From Collybia mongolica (taxonomy: Eukaryota; Basidiomycota; Agaricomycetes; Agaricales; Clitocybaceae): a DNA stretch of 64,000 nt. Under the pieces are notes generated by a model. It ran no database searches. It was not told the origin of the DNA and saw only the letters and a list, made by a program, of their open reading frames with translations. Positions 1-10,037 of this stretch are shown in pieces. The position numbers and the translations under genes are program-made. Every line of letters begins with the position of its first letter. Within the stretch, counting starts at the first letter, position 1. Location: positions 1,612,001 to 1,676,000 of the forward strand of contig JAAXNY010000008.1 in NCBI GenBank assembly GCA_013420905.1. The letters run 5' to 3'.

Positions 1-11
1 TAGAAAATTAA

Positions 12-228
12 TAGAGGGTCAAAAAACTGCCCCAATGAGTAATCATTTTGTTTGGCCTATAGCTTAATGGGTTTTGATCCAAATCACATGATCCAGGGTC
101 CATTGGAAAGCCACGATGTCATAGTATCTTACATAATTACCCCAGGTCCCCTGCTTATGTCAGCACTTCATACCATATTGATCTTTCAAAAATGTACAAA
201 CATTGGGGCAGTTTTTTGAGCCACTGTA
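12..228. mobile_element. MITE with Tc1/mariner-like ends, TA-flanked
   Basis: The segment is bounded by inverted repeats: GTCAAAAAACTGCCCCAATG at 18-37 and its near-perfect reverse complement at 201-220. TA dinucleotides flank it at 12-13 and 227-228. It is about 215 bp long and non-coding, and it interrupts the integrase coding sequence of the surrounding Ty3/gypsy remnant. The terminal motif resembles that of the autonomous mariner element at 46196-47810 (both begin CAGT and share AAAACTG and CAATG spacing), which suggests mobilisation by a related transposase. Confidence 0.7.
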
Positions 229-1079
229 CGACTCTTCATCAATTACCATCAGGATGATTGGGCACAGCGGTTACCAATTGCCAAATTCTCATACATATAA
301 CAACCGAGTCTCTAGCACAACTGGAGTATCCCCATTCTATGCAACTAAAGGACAAAATGTCAACACAGGAATCTCCCTACGAAAAGAAGGACAACTGAAA
401 TCTCATGACAAATTTGTGCTTAAAATGGAACATATCCGAAAAGAAACGGAAGCAGCACTTACCTCTGCAGCCAGAGACATGAAGGAGTTCTACAATCATG
501 GAAGAACCCCACAGGAATATAACATCAGCAATAAAGTCTTAGTCAATGCCTCACACATCACAACAGGATGACCAAAGAAGAAACTGGATTGGAAATGACT
601 CGGACCATTTGAGATTACTGTACAAAGAAGATCTCTAACACAGTCTATGAAGTTAAGTTACCGGAATCTTACAAGATTCACCCAAAATTCCATGTTTTGA
701 AATTACGGAAGTTTGTTGAAGATGAATTTGACTGACCACAACCACCAAAGGTCAAACTAAATGTTAGAGGTAAAGATTGGGAACTGGAAAAGGTATTAGC
801 ATCATGGATCACAAATGGAAGACTTGAATACCAAGTCAAATGGAAGAATCATCCAGACCGCCACAATACTTGGGAGTTAGAAACATGACTCCAAAATGAT
901 TTCCCTCGTGCTGTCGCTGAATTCCACCAACAACACCCTTCTGCTCCAAAACAACTATCTATGATTGATTTCTCATCTATTCCTTTTATGCCTATGCCTG
1001 AACAGTTGACAGAACCCATTGAAGAAGATCTTTCCACTGAGAAACATCTCAATTGCCTCTATTGGAAATCTCAGTCTTA
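229..1079 (+). pseudogene. Ty3/gypsy integrase C-terminus with chromodomain, degenerate
   Basis: The frame reads through the C-terminal part of a retroviral-type integrase, then a motif of the LGPFEI type near 600, a HPKFHV block near 680-695, and a chromodomain at about 778-890 (ELEKVLASW, YQVKWKNHP, HNTWELET). The tail ends at 1077-1079, just before the polypurine tract. TGA stops lie at 569-571, 596-598, near 732 and near 886; each sits where Arg is usual or plausible, so CGA to TGA change explains them. A frameshift near 620 separates the first and second parts. The copy cannot make an active integrase. Confidence 0.85.
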
Positions 1080-1473
1080 AAAGGGGGGTAATGTCATGAG
1101 TCAATTTTATCTAATCTTTTATCTATTGTTCTATGATGTTCTATAAGGTTCCACCACAGTAGTATATGCACAGTCCATAGTTACATGCATTATCCTCATG
1201 GTCTTTAGTATATAGTTTGTTGTTTGTAGTAGATAGGACTCTAACTCAAAACTGTTGGTTTTTCTTAGTTCTAACAATAGCTAAGTCTAGTACAGGTGGC
1301 TGGGTGATGTGGCATTGAGCATGTGAGACAAGAAGTCACATGATTTTAAATATAATAATAGGATCTATAAACACCAACTTCTATTGGCAATTCATTTGCA
1401 GTTGCTGATATCATACACCATGGATATGGGTGAAGTTGTAAGGGCATCACTTGTTTGTCCACATCTAGCCATC

Positions 1474-2418
1474 TTTTTGGATCATATAATAATATTAAGC
1501 GCATGTGGGTTTGACCCAGCTACATGCAGGCATAAATACCTATTACCACTAAGTAATCTGTAATGGGCCATCAGGGTGGAGCTGTACACTAAGTTGCTCT
1601 CCAGGTCATATTACGGGTCTAGACTGAGGATACCTGCAGTCCAATGGTATTGTACTGTACCATGTCTGAACCTCCCAACACCTTAAAGGTTTGCCTTTGC
1701 TTGTTGGGGCATGGTCCCCTCCCTTCACATTGGTACCCCATTCCACTCCCCCCCTGGTATTTTCAGGTCACCCTGGAAACCCATTACTCCCCCCCAGTGT
1801 CGAAGATAAATGTCCAATCTAAATGAACAACCCATACCTCAAACCTGCTCCCCCTCTCCTGAGTCCCCCTATTACTTGCCCCCCTGTTCCACACCACTCT
1901 CCCAAAGCGATGACTCCCCTCCAAAATGAGGCTGCCAAATCCCACCATTGGACGATAAACTGGCATTCTCCCCAAGAGGTGTGCTCTGTGCAGGGACAGT
2001 AGCTGATCGGGGGCCAGACCCCTTCCTCCTTTTGTATTTGGGTGTAGTAGTTAAGCAAGTACAAAAAAATCATCAAAAATGTTGGCAGTGATGCTCCCTA
2101 AGGATCTGCGCGAAGCAGAGTACAAGAGTTGTGGTGTCCTCGTGTGGCCTGGTGGTTGATAAGGTGGATGTGAACAGATTAGTGAAGCCCCCAGTACAGG
2201 CAAGATGAGATGACCCTGCAGATAGTCAGGATCAGCTCTGATAAGTTAAAAATTTGGATATGGTGTAAAAGGATAGTGGCCCAGGCCGAAAGAATGGTCT
2301 GATGAAAGGCAATCTCGATTAGGGATGAGGTGTTAGGTAGTTTACGGACAACCTAGTGCAGGAGGGACGGATTCCCACAGTTGGATGGTGGTGGTAAAAG
2401 ATCAAGAAGCGTCATATC
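1474..2418 (-). mobile_element. Poly(A) retroposon, about 945 bp, SINE-like (copy 1)
   Basis: Read on the minus strand, the element starts near 2418 with TGACGCTTCTTGATC (at 2414) and ends in a short A run at 1474. It is flanked by a 15-bp target duplication, CCACATCTAGCCATC, at 1459-1473 and 2419-2433. A second full-length copy lies at 62130-63080 with the same start and end. No reverse transcriptase or other known domain is present, so it must depend on a LINE. A frame of about 85 codons on the minus strand (2076-1819; contains ISYCPCTEHTSWGECQF) is shared with the other copy, but here it is frameshifted at its C-terminal end. Confidence 0.8.
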
Positions 2419-2765
2419 CCACATCTAGCCATCAGGATTACTATTGTGCAGCTTGCATAGCCTTGCTGTTACATCTATCATCCTGACATGCATTGCCTTA
2501 ACCCCTTGATAAATAGTAGTTTATTCTGGACTGACATATCACAGATGGATTGTTGCATCAGTAGAGTTACTGATATCAGATTCTGTTGTTATTTGAGGTG
2601 TAGCTATAATGTACTGTATATAAGGTGCCCCTTCCTCTCCATGAAAGGGCATCTTTGTAATAGACTTGGATTGGGTTCTCTACTTGTGATCAAGCCTCTA
2701 GTGCTCTATGCTCATCCCTTCCCTGCATGGTTGTTCATACTGCGTAAACTGCTCCCTGCCTGAGC

Positions 2766-3411
2766 TAGTGATGTTCTGGCCCAGCTTGGCCTGAAAGCCA
2801 GGGCTTTGGCCTGGCTTATTAGGACAAGGGCCTGCCAGATACTCAAGCCAGGCCGTCAAGGACGGCTTAGGCTTGGCTCGGTCTTGGGACAGCTCAGGCC
2901 GGAGCTTATTGCACAAAAATAATACTCTAGTCAAACTCTGCAATAACAACATCAGGAATAAAGGAACATCTACTAAATGAAGGAGAGACCACTTACTGCA
3001 AGGAGATCCAAGAAAGACTCCACTCGTCCCCATTCCTCCTCTGACAGTTGAAGGTCATTGAGTTTCTGTTGCTTGGTGTGGTCTGTCTCAGCCAAGACCA
3101 ATGCCACAACAAACTGGTCAACAATCTGATGTACCATATAGTTGAAATGATATAATTTTGAAATGGCTTGGGGGAACACTACCTTCTTCAGAGAAACAGC
3201 ACATTCAAGCATTACATATGTGGAAGACCACCGAACAGGCATGTTTTAGGCTAACCCTAAGCCACGGCCTGAGCCTCCAGCTTGGGCTTTGCTGGAGTGC
3301 AAGCCGAGCTTTCAGCCTTCACCGAGCTGTCTCAAAGCCCAGCCTGGCTTGGCCCAAGAGAGCTCAGCCCTGACGGCTCAACGGCTTTGAGCCAGGCCTG
3401 GCACATCACTA
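2766..3411. mobile_element. Internally deleted hAT transposon
   Basis: The element carries terminal inverted repeats TAGTGATGT...ACATCACTA and an 8-bp target duplication GCCTGAGC at 2758-2765 and 3412-3419, both typical of the hAT superfamily. The related LTR fragment at 42948-43781 is uninterrupted at this point. The interior is rich in a GGCC/AGCC-type imperfect palindrome near both ends. It keeps a piece of transposase on the minus strand (2973-3242). At 646 bp it is non-autonomous. Confidence 0.9.
2973..3242 (-). pseudogene. hAT transposase fragment
   Basis: The minus-strand frame reads VRWSSTYVMLE followed by LNDLQLSEEEWGRVESFLDL, which matches the pattern of fungal hAT transposases (RWNSTY...ML followed by L..L...EW..v) just upstream of the usual catalytic core end. 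About 85 residues remain; the dimerisation domain and the N-terminus are gone. It lies wholly within the 646-bp hAT derivative. Confidence 0.75.
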
Positions 3412-3737
3412 GCCTGAGCCTCTTGGTAACATGACCCCTTACAGAAGTGCAACAAGTATTTGGCAAGCTCAAATGTATGGTTATATCACATCTTCATGTT
3501 GTGCATCCATCAGGCCTTCCATGTTGTCAAGTTACTCCCCGTACCCTGCAATCTAATTCTAGGACATGGCCTGACAAGTGTTCCAGAACCACACTTATCA
3601 ACAACAAAAAGTAATATAAAGTTGAAGAGATTCTGGATAGCTAGTTCTATTGCAACAACCTGGTTCCAGAAATATAAAGAAAAGTTAATTAAAAAAACAT
3701 AAGGACTTGTATCTGCCAGTAATGGCCCTCTACCTCA

Positions 3738-4564
3738 AGTGTGTTTCTTACTGAGAATCAGTTACAAGGTGACCATTTTTTGCTTATCATTGCTTTATAG
3801 ACGTTCCACCCCAAATATGTCAAGGGCTTCAAATTTGATCATGCAAAAATTGCTCTTGTTGCTGATGTGCAATCCAGCCACAACCTCGAGGTTGACGCAC
3901 CCCCGCTATCATCCTTATCGATTGAATATGGGTGTCATCGCCGGAATTTTCCCAAATAACCTTAAACAAACACCTGCTATTCACTCAATTCTCATGATGC
4001 TTCCAATAGAATATACTTGCGACTATACAGCCCCATGAGTTGATCATCGGCTGGGGTGATCAATTTATTATTATATATGTCAAGCCAGGTACATGTGCGT
4101 ACATACGAAGGCGAAAATCAAACAAAAGTCTTGGAATACAACGATTAAAGTTGGGGTAACGTAAAGTGATCATACATATTTGTTACAGTATTAGACTTTT
4201 GGATACAGGAGGAGTCAACTTCGACGACATAACAAAAAGAATGTTGTAGCAGGAGTACCGAGAAGGGGGTTCGCGCGACATTACCGCCACCATCTCTTCC
4301 TGTGGCCGTCCTTGCGGTGATGGTCAACGTCTGGACCTACGTGAAATGTCAGATGTTTCATTTCGAAGATTACCCTGCAAACAGTCATTACCTGGGGCAA
4401 ATGAATCCGGGTTTACAGGGCCTAATGCGAAAGGTAAGATTGATAGAAAACATTAAACAGTATACCTACGAGTCTCAGAAAATCTGCGATTATGGTGCCG
4501 GTAATCTGGCTCCCTAGCTACTATTTGATCCAGGTTGGCATGAGTTGCACGAACGTGTAGGATG
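3738..4564. other. Interval between LTR and first gene; possible terminal exon remnant
   Basis: An acceptor-like TTTATAG at 3794-3800 is followed by 52 open codons (3801-3956) ending TAA at 3957-3959 (contains YVKGFKFDHAKIALVADVQ). Base composition here is gene-like, with CpG present, unlike the repeat to its left. It could be the last exon of a host gene whose body was displaced by the Ty3/gypsy insertion ending at 3737. I do not recognise the peptide. 4145-4564 shows no convincing gene. Confidence 0.3.
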
Positions 4565-5751
4565 CTACTCACAAGGAGGGGCATAACCACCAGATTGACC
4601 TAGATATGGCGGCGGCGGCAAATATGCGGACGTCGACGGCGCGGAACTCCGAGGGCTGGTGATATGGGACTGGCTTACAGCTGCAGGAGATGGTGGGTGA
4701 TGTGTGTCCCGCGCCGATCGGGAAGAAATATAGCCGCGCGCAGGTTGTTCCACACCATTGATTGTGTGCACCTCTCGTCCATCAGGGAACGTTCGGGTAA
4801 CGTGTTCGTTCCCCTTTAGAGTTGTCACACAAAGTCAGATGTGAATAGATGAACATATACATATGGGAGAATGGAACGCACATCCCAGTCACGCCTTTTC
4901 CGAACACTCTGTGTGACCCCGTTGACAGTAGTTGTCATATAACTCTCCCCGGCCCAGTGCCCACGGTTTCCATCGGAGAAGTGCGATGAATCCATGGAGG
5001 GGAAATTAATAGCCATTGATGGTAGAGAATGAAATCCACCTCCAAGGCCAGAGAACATGGGATGGCCAAATACGCCCGCAAATCCTGACGCCATGTGATG
5101 TCGGCCTCTTTCAAAGTCGTCATGCCTGGTAGTAGTAGAGCGATGGTGGTGGTGGAATGGCGTAGTGTGGTGATCATCCAGGTCACCGAAAATAGAATCG
5201 AACAAGGTGAAAGGGTCAGTAAATACGAACGGATCGTAATGGTCTCCAAATAGTGGCTCTTGGAAGTGATAGCCCCTGTGATTATGATAACGGTGCTGTG
5301 AATGGCTCCTATGATGAGTCTGGGTGTTTCGGCGTGGCAAAGGTGGTGTTTCTGGTTCAGGCGGTGGCCAAACTCCATGCAAATCATACACCTGATTTCG
5401 TTGGTCAAAAATTATGGTTCCTTCAATATACACTCACTCTGCGCTTTTGAGAATCGTTTAACACCTCGTATGCGTTATTTACCTGGACGAAATCTAGAAA
5501 GGGTATAAAGACCAGATAGTTGTGCTTACCAGCCGGAACTCTTCCTCAGATTTAGTTTTATCTTCAGGAGTAGCACCTGGTGGAAGCCTGTCTGGATGTG
5601 TCTTGAGTGCCTTCTTTTTGTACGCTTTTCGAACTATGCCAACAGACGAATGAGTTCAAAAAGCCCAGCTGCGACTATGAACGTGTGGCGTACTCTGTTC
5701 AGGGGAGGCGTCCCTAGGTAACTCCAGTACTTCATAAAGATTTGTGGCCAT
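4565..5751 (-). CDS. J-domain (DnaJ/Hsp40) co-chaperone, type B-like
   Basis: The protein is a putative Hsp70 co-chaperone that stimulates Hsp70 ATPase through its J domain. Exons on the minus strand are 5751-5694, 5633-5530, 5482-5438, 5391-4882 and 4813-4565, giving 321 residues. The N-terminus shows MATNLYEVLELP, IRKAYKKKALKTHPDRLPPG (HPD motif) and NNAYEVLNDSQKRRVYD, a complete J domain within residues 1-75. The middle is His-rich (FHHHHRSTTTRHDD) and Gly/Phe-containing, and near residues 255-265 there is GREVHTINGVEQP, as in DNAJB6-like proteins. No Cys-rich zinc region is present, so it is not type A. It shares a 196-bp divergent promoter region with the IPI3 homologue. Confidence 0.88.
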
Positions 5752-5947
5752 TATGACAGGTCGTTGTACGAAATATGGACAGCAATACACTGTCGAGGAG
5801 GAGAGTGTATGTAGGAATTTAGGGGAATGTTCTAGATGATAAGTTACTTATGCCCCACTGCCCCGGCACGCGACACACGCACCTTCACCAATCACGTGGC
5901 TCATAATCTTTGATTTTTCGCCATGGGTGGCAAAGTTGTTTGCGGCC
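5752..5947. promoter_or_regulatory. Bidirectional promoter region between J-domain gene and IPI3
   Basis: Two divergent start codons lie 196 bp apart. The interval contains CCAAT at 5888-5892 directly abutting a palindromic CACGTG E-box at 5893-5898, a combination known from fungal promoters. Both neighbours serve protein folding or ribosome assembly, so co-regulation is plausible but inferred only from position. Confidence 0.45.
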
Positions 5948-7790
5948 ATGCATCTACGAGAGAGTATTCTCTGTGCGACCGCGCCCTCATCTTCAAACTC
6001 TGGCCCTGGTACGATCTCACTCCACGACATTCAAACTGGAACAACCCTCGCATCCTTCAAACAGACCAGCGCCGCTCCCCACTGTACAACTTTCCTCGAA
6101 TCCAAGAACGCCCAGGGCGGTGTCATCTTGGCTTCTCAACCAGACAAGTCCATTTTGAATGTCTACAACTTCCAAAAGGTCAAATTTAGTGGAGATCTCA
6201 ACCCTCACTAATCGTCTAAATTTTCGTCTTGCAGGATCAAATTAGTTTGAAAATTGTCCTTCCTGAAAGGTTATCGTGTATATCTCTCGATCCGAGAGGA
6301 GATTTCTGTGCAGGGGGGACTGCACAAGGACGTATATATCTATGGGAGGTCTGTGTATATGAACAAAAAATCGCGCTTAGGCCCTTAATTTAAGGGAGTT
6401 AGGTTTCGTCCGGGATATTATATAACTCATGGGACGCCCATTATCGACAAGTCACAACACTTCGTTTTACCCACGATGGCCATGCTCTCCTTTCCGGAAG
6501 CGACGACTCTGGTGTGAGCGTCTGGTCTGTGTCAAGGTCAACGGCCTTGTATACTCGCTTTATCACACTTGTTAACCGATATTGCTATTATCAGACTCCT
6601 AGATGACGGTTCACAAAACGATCTCCCTATACCGTATTGCACCCTCTCCGATCATACGCTACCTATAACGGACATCGTCTGCGGCGTTGGCCCTTTTCCC
6701 ACTTGCAGGGTGCTCACATCATCCGTGGATCACTCAGTCAAGGTTTTTCCAGGCATTTCTTATCTTCATTGTGATGTTCTGACTCGACGGCCACCAAGCT
6801 TTGGGACCTTTCTTCCCGGTCTCTTTTGACCACTTTCCAATTTCCTCAACCAATATCTTGCCTTACATGGGACCTCACAGAGCGTGTATTTCTAGCTGCA
6901 TCGGCAGATGGGTCAATACACCAGATGAATCTTTTCCGCCAACGTGCTTCCGACATTGGAGCACAAGTTACCGAAGCTATCGGTGGAGCTGGGATCAGCG
7001 ATGTCATTCGTGTTGGTGAAGAAGATCGGGAAGCACACAAAAAGAGGCTAATTTCAGTCGGGTATTATTCCACTACACTTTATTTAGGCTACTGCTGACC
7101 ACTCCCTCTCTAGGGATCCCGTTACTGCACTTACAATATCTTTAACATCTTCTCTCCTCCTTGTCGGTACATCCACGGGGTTTATACATATGTATGATCT
7201 TCCGTCCCATCAACTACTTCGGACAATCTCTACGCATAAGGGTTTCACAATCACTCACCTTGCGTCCATGCTTAAGCCTTTGGATTTGATAGGCCATATC
7301 AGTCTTCATCTGAAGGTCGGCAACGCAGCCGATATTAAAGATGTGATTCCGGTGAAACCAGTATTGCCGTTCCAGAGGATGCGAGATCCGAAAAGGAGAG
7401 AGATTCACGAGGTTTCGATGCTCCTTCCTCCCCAAAAACCTGTGCGTTGTGCAAACTTCTAATTTCCAAAATCGTCTTATCTCTCATATTTATCAGATGG
7501 AAAATGAACTCTCAAACTATCATACAGAGGGGCTTCTCCGGGACCACGCATTCTTCATCCTGCCATCCTCTCCCACATCGAACCCTGGTAATGACACTAT
7601 ATCTTTACGAGACAAAATATCTAGCCTCGAGGAAAAAGTCAAGGGATTACGAGACCAACTTGGCAAGGCCAAGACAATTAATGATGTAATGTGGGATACA
7701 ATTGTCCAAAATGCCATGGGTCAAACGAGTGGAAAGGAAATTACCGATGATAACGAAGGCGACAGGAGGCGGAAAAGAGGAAGAACATAA
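5948..7790 (+). CDS. IPI3: IPI3 / WDR18 homologue, pre-rRNA processing WD-repeat protein
   Basis: The gene belongs to the IPI1-IPI2-IPI3 (Rix1) complex, which acts with Rea1 in nuclear maturation of the 60S subunit and ITS2 processing. Exons: 5948-6178, 6235-6348, 6403-6536, 6595-6742, 6799-7061, 7114-7441, 7497-7790; 503 residues. WD-type blocks are visible: AQGRIYLWE, GSDDSGVSVWSV, SSVDHSVKLWDLSSRSLLTT and ADGSIHQMNLFRQR. The C-terminal exon is a coiled coil (SLEEKVKGLRDQLGKA) and ends in a basic RRRKRGRT tail. The start was placed at the ATG before HLRESILCATAP because the family begins there; an upstream ATG at 5923 is out of frame. Confidence 0.9.
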
Positions 7791-8797
7791 ATCGCTCTGC
7801 GGAATTTGTAAGTGAGAAGGATACCTAAACTATAAGGGGTACCCATATGCATCAGCCTTCTTTGGCTTTAGGTTGGTAGATTTCTGATCTACTTAGTATT
7901 GGATACGAAAGTCATACCGAGCTGTTTCCAACCTATCTACCCCACTTCAGCTTAGACGCACCACCGTCCACGTATTGATGAATCCCGGGGCGAAAATTGG
8001 GCACAACTACTTTATCCTGGTATTCTAAAGGTGTCCTCCTGAAGGATCGGCAATACCTTACACTTCGTAAGATCATCCTATCATCTTTACAAGGACCATT
8101 GCCAGTTTGAATTCAGGAAGATTACCGTCTTGTAAAACCTTAACAAATAACTCGCATGGGCATGGGGCAATTCCCTATCCCCTAGCTATTGACTTACTAG
8201 GTAGTGTCAGTTGAGGCGCTTGAACAAGGTCACTTCCGTCGGGATGCCAAGCTAATCCTCTCACTAACAACTAGTTACCATGATTGAGACGTTTTTGCGA
8301 AGTCATTCCTGACCAACACCTGCGGCAAAACTTCTCCGACATAAAGCCTTCATCAGCATTACTCCCGTGTGGACAAGTCGAGGTTATTCCTACTGCGCCT
8401 GTTCGAATCGTAAGTTCAGTGGGTGTTTCAATATCAGCCTCATGCTAACGGCAATCTGGCATTACTTCCTCGTGATATGAGCGTGTTTGGTATTGTCCGT
8501 GACATATGCAGCCGTCCTCGTACTCAGCATTTGTTGTTCCAATTTAAGGAAACCTTGGAATTGTAAGGCATTTAGGCACTTCCTCGGATTGTTCAGTCAA
8601 GACAGCTCCACCGACTAACTTCTACCGTCTGCTCAAGCATCACGATTCAACAACTCTTGGCTCTTGGACATGTCATATCCAGCATTCGGGATATTAGACA
8701 TGCGACATTGATGCGAGGTCTTCATGTTACTTCATGCATATAACCGAGCAAATTCTCTCGTGTCAAATACGATCTCTCTTCCGCCTAAGGGTCAAAC
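7791..8797. other. Intergenic interval without recognisable gene
   Basis: About 1 kb separates the IPI3 stop from the AA9 start. No open frame of useful length or repeat was recognised on either strand. It should hold the IPI3 terminator and the promoter of the secreted AA9 enzyme, which in this family is usually carbon-source controlled. Confidence 0.5.
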
Positions 8798-9872
8798 ATG
8801 CATTGCAATACCATTGTCCTTCTGGCGTCCTTCATCGCCAGCGCTGCGGCCCACGCAACCGTCTATGGCGCATGGGTCAACGGCATTTTCCAAGGAGACG
8901 GTAGAAATACCTATGTTCGTCGGGGTATATCCATAATATATTCTAGGGCAAGCTAACACAGCTTTGTTGCAGATTCGCTCCCCACCCAATAATAATCCAG
9001 TCAAGGATCTCAAATCTAGCGCGATGGCCTGTAATGTCAACAATCGGGGTAAAAATGATACGTCAATGTATTACCGAACCTAGTTGACTCCACCTAGTTG
9101 TCCCAAACACACTCTCCGTTAAGGCTGGGGACAAATTCACTTTTGAGTGGTACCACAGCAGGTACGTCAAACATAAGCCGATAGAGTTGTCTGGAATTGA
9201 AGTTGAAACAGCCGCAATGACGACATCATCGCCTCTTCTCACAAAGGTCCAGGTAGGTTGAAGCCATGTGCAGGATTACTCGAATATTTTTATGAACCAA
9301 ACACCTCATAGTCTTGGTTTATATTGCCCCCGCCTCGTCTAGCGGCACCGGTGCCGTATGGACAAAAATTTTCGAAGATACTTACACTAGCAACTGGGGC
9401 GTCGATCGCCTTATTGCTGCGCGCGGTCAACATAGCGTAATCATTCCCAACATCCCTGCTGGAGACTATCTCCTCCGTGGTAAGCCAGCAATCCTAACTC
9501 CTATACCCCACGTCTGAATGTTTCAATCCAGCGGAGCTCGTCACCCTTCATGAGGCTGATGCGTTATACAGTCAGAATCCCATAAGAGGAGTTCAGCTTT
9601 ACATGAGCTGTGCACAGATCAGAGTAACATCTTCCGGCAGCTTGCAACTCCCTGGCGGAACATCATTCCCTGGCAAGTCAAGATTTTGTCCATCCGCCTA
9701 CCGAGACATTAATGAGAGTTTTTTTCCAACAGGTTCATACACAGATTCTACTCCAGGAATTCAATGGAACATTTATAAGGGTGGTGGACAACCCTCTCAG
9801 TACAAGGCTCCTGGTCCGGCTGTTTGGTCTGGGTCTGCAGGTGGCTCGATTGGTCAAGTCGGTAATGCTTGA
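8798..9872 (+). CDS. AA9 lytic polysaccharide monooxygenase (former GH61), secreted
   Basis: This is a copper enzyme that cleaves cellulose oxidatively outside the cell. Exons: 8798-8914, 8973-9048, 9098-9161, 9212-9252, 9312-9479, 9532-9672, 9733-9872; 248 residues. A signal peptide ([18 protein letters not shown]) is followed by [11 protein letters not shown], so the mature protein starts with the copper-binding His1. The second copper His lies in [10 protein letters not shown] and the axial Tyr in GVQLYMSC. There is no cellulose-binding module; the protein ends shortly after [16 protein letters not shown]. Intron 1 begins GTTCGT within a run of alternative GT sites, and intron 6 uses a GC donor (GCAAGT at 9673). 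Confidence 0.93.
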
Positions 9873-10037
9873 ACAGGAATAATCGGTGCTGAAGTGTCCT
9901 GTTACAAGCATTCAACGCGACAATGCTCCAATTTTGTACTTTTGAAATCGGTTATATACAACACTACAAGTGATGTTCATTTTGAGCCTATGCAAAGCCT
10001 ACATTCTTGTTGACAGGCTGATAGGATGCTACCACTA

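Larger units (their letters stand above)
1..3737 (+). mobile_element. 3' end of a decayed Ty3/gypsy retrotransposon (integrase remnant plus 3' LTR)
   Basis: Only the 3' part of the element lies in the window. It contains an integrase C-terminus with chromodomain (229-1080), a polypurine tract at 1080-1089 (AAAGGGGGGTAA type) directly before an LTR that starts TGTCATGAG at 1092. Three other elements have landed in it: a small inverted-repeat element at the left edge, a 945-bp poly(A) retroposon and a 646-bp hAT derivative, the last two both inside the LTR. In-frame stops in the coding part are TGA where Arg is expected. The 5' LTR is outside the window, so the target duplication cannot be checked. 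Confidence 0.85.
1092..3737 (+). repeat. 3' LTR of the Ty3/gypsy remnant, split by two insertions
   Basis: The LTR begins TG at 1092 after the polypurine tract and appears to end CTCTACCTCA at 3737. After removing the inserted retroposon (1474-2418) and the hAT derivative (2766-3411), with one target copy each, about 1.03 kb of LTR remain. The part from 1277 onward has a reverse-complement relative at 42948-43781, which lacks both insertions and so defines the empty sites precisely. The interior holds a TATA-like stretch near 2620 (ACTGTATATAAGG), as expected for an LTR promoter. Confidence 0.75.

Noticed and set aside
4935..5408. Long minus-strand frame inside the first J-domain gene.
   Set aside because: It is the shadow of the His-rich exon in another frame; the J-domain model uses the frame that continues HPD and NGVEQP blocks.
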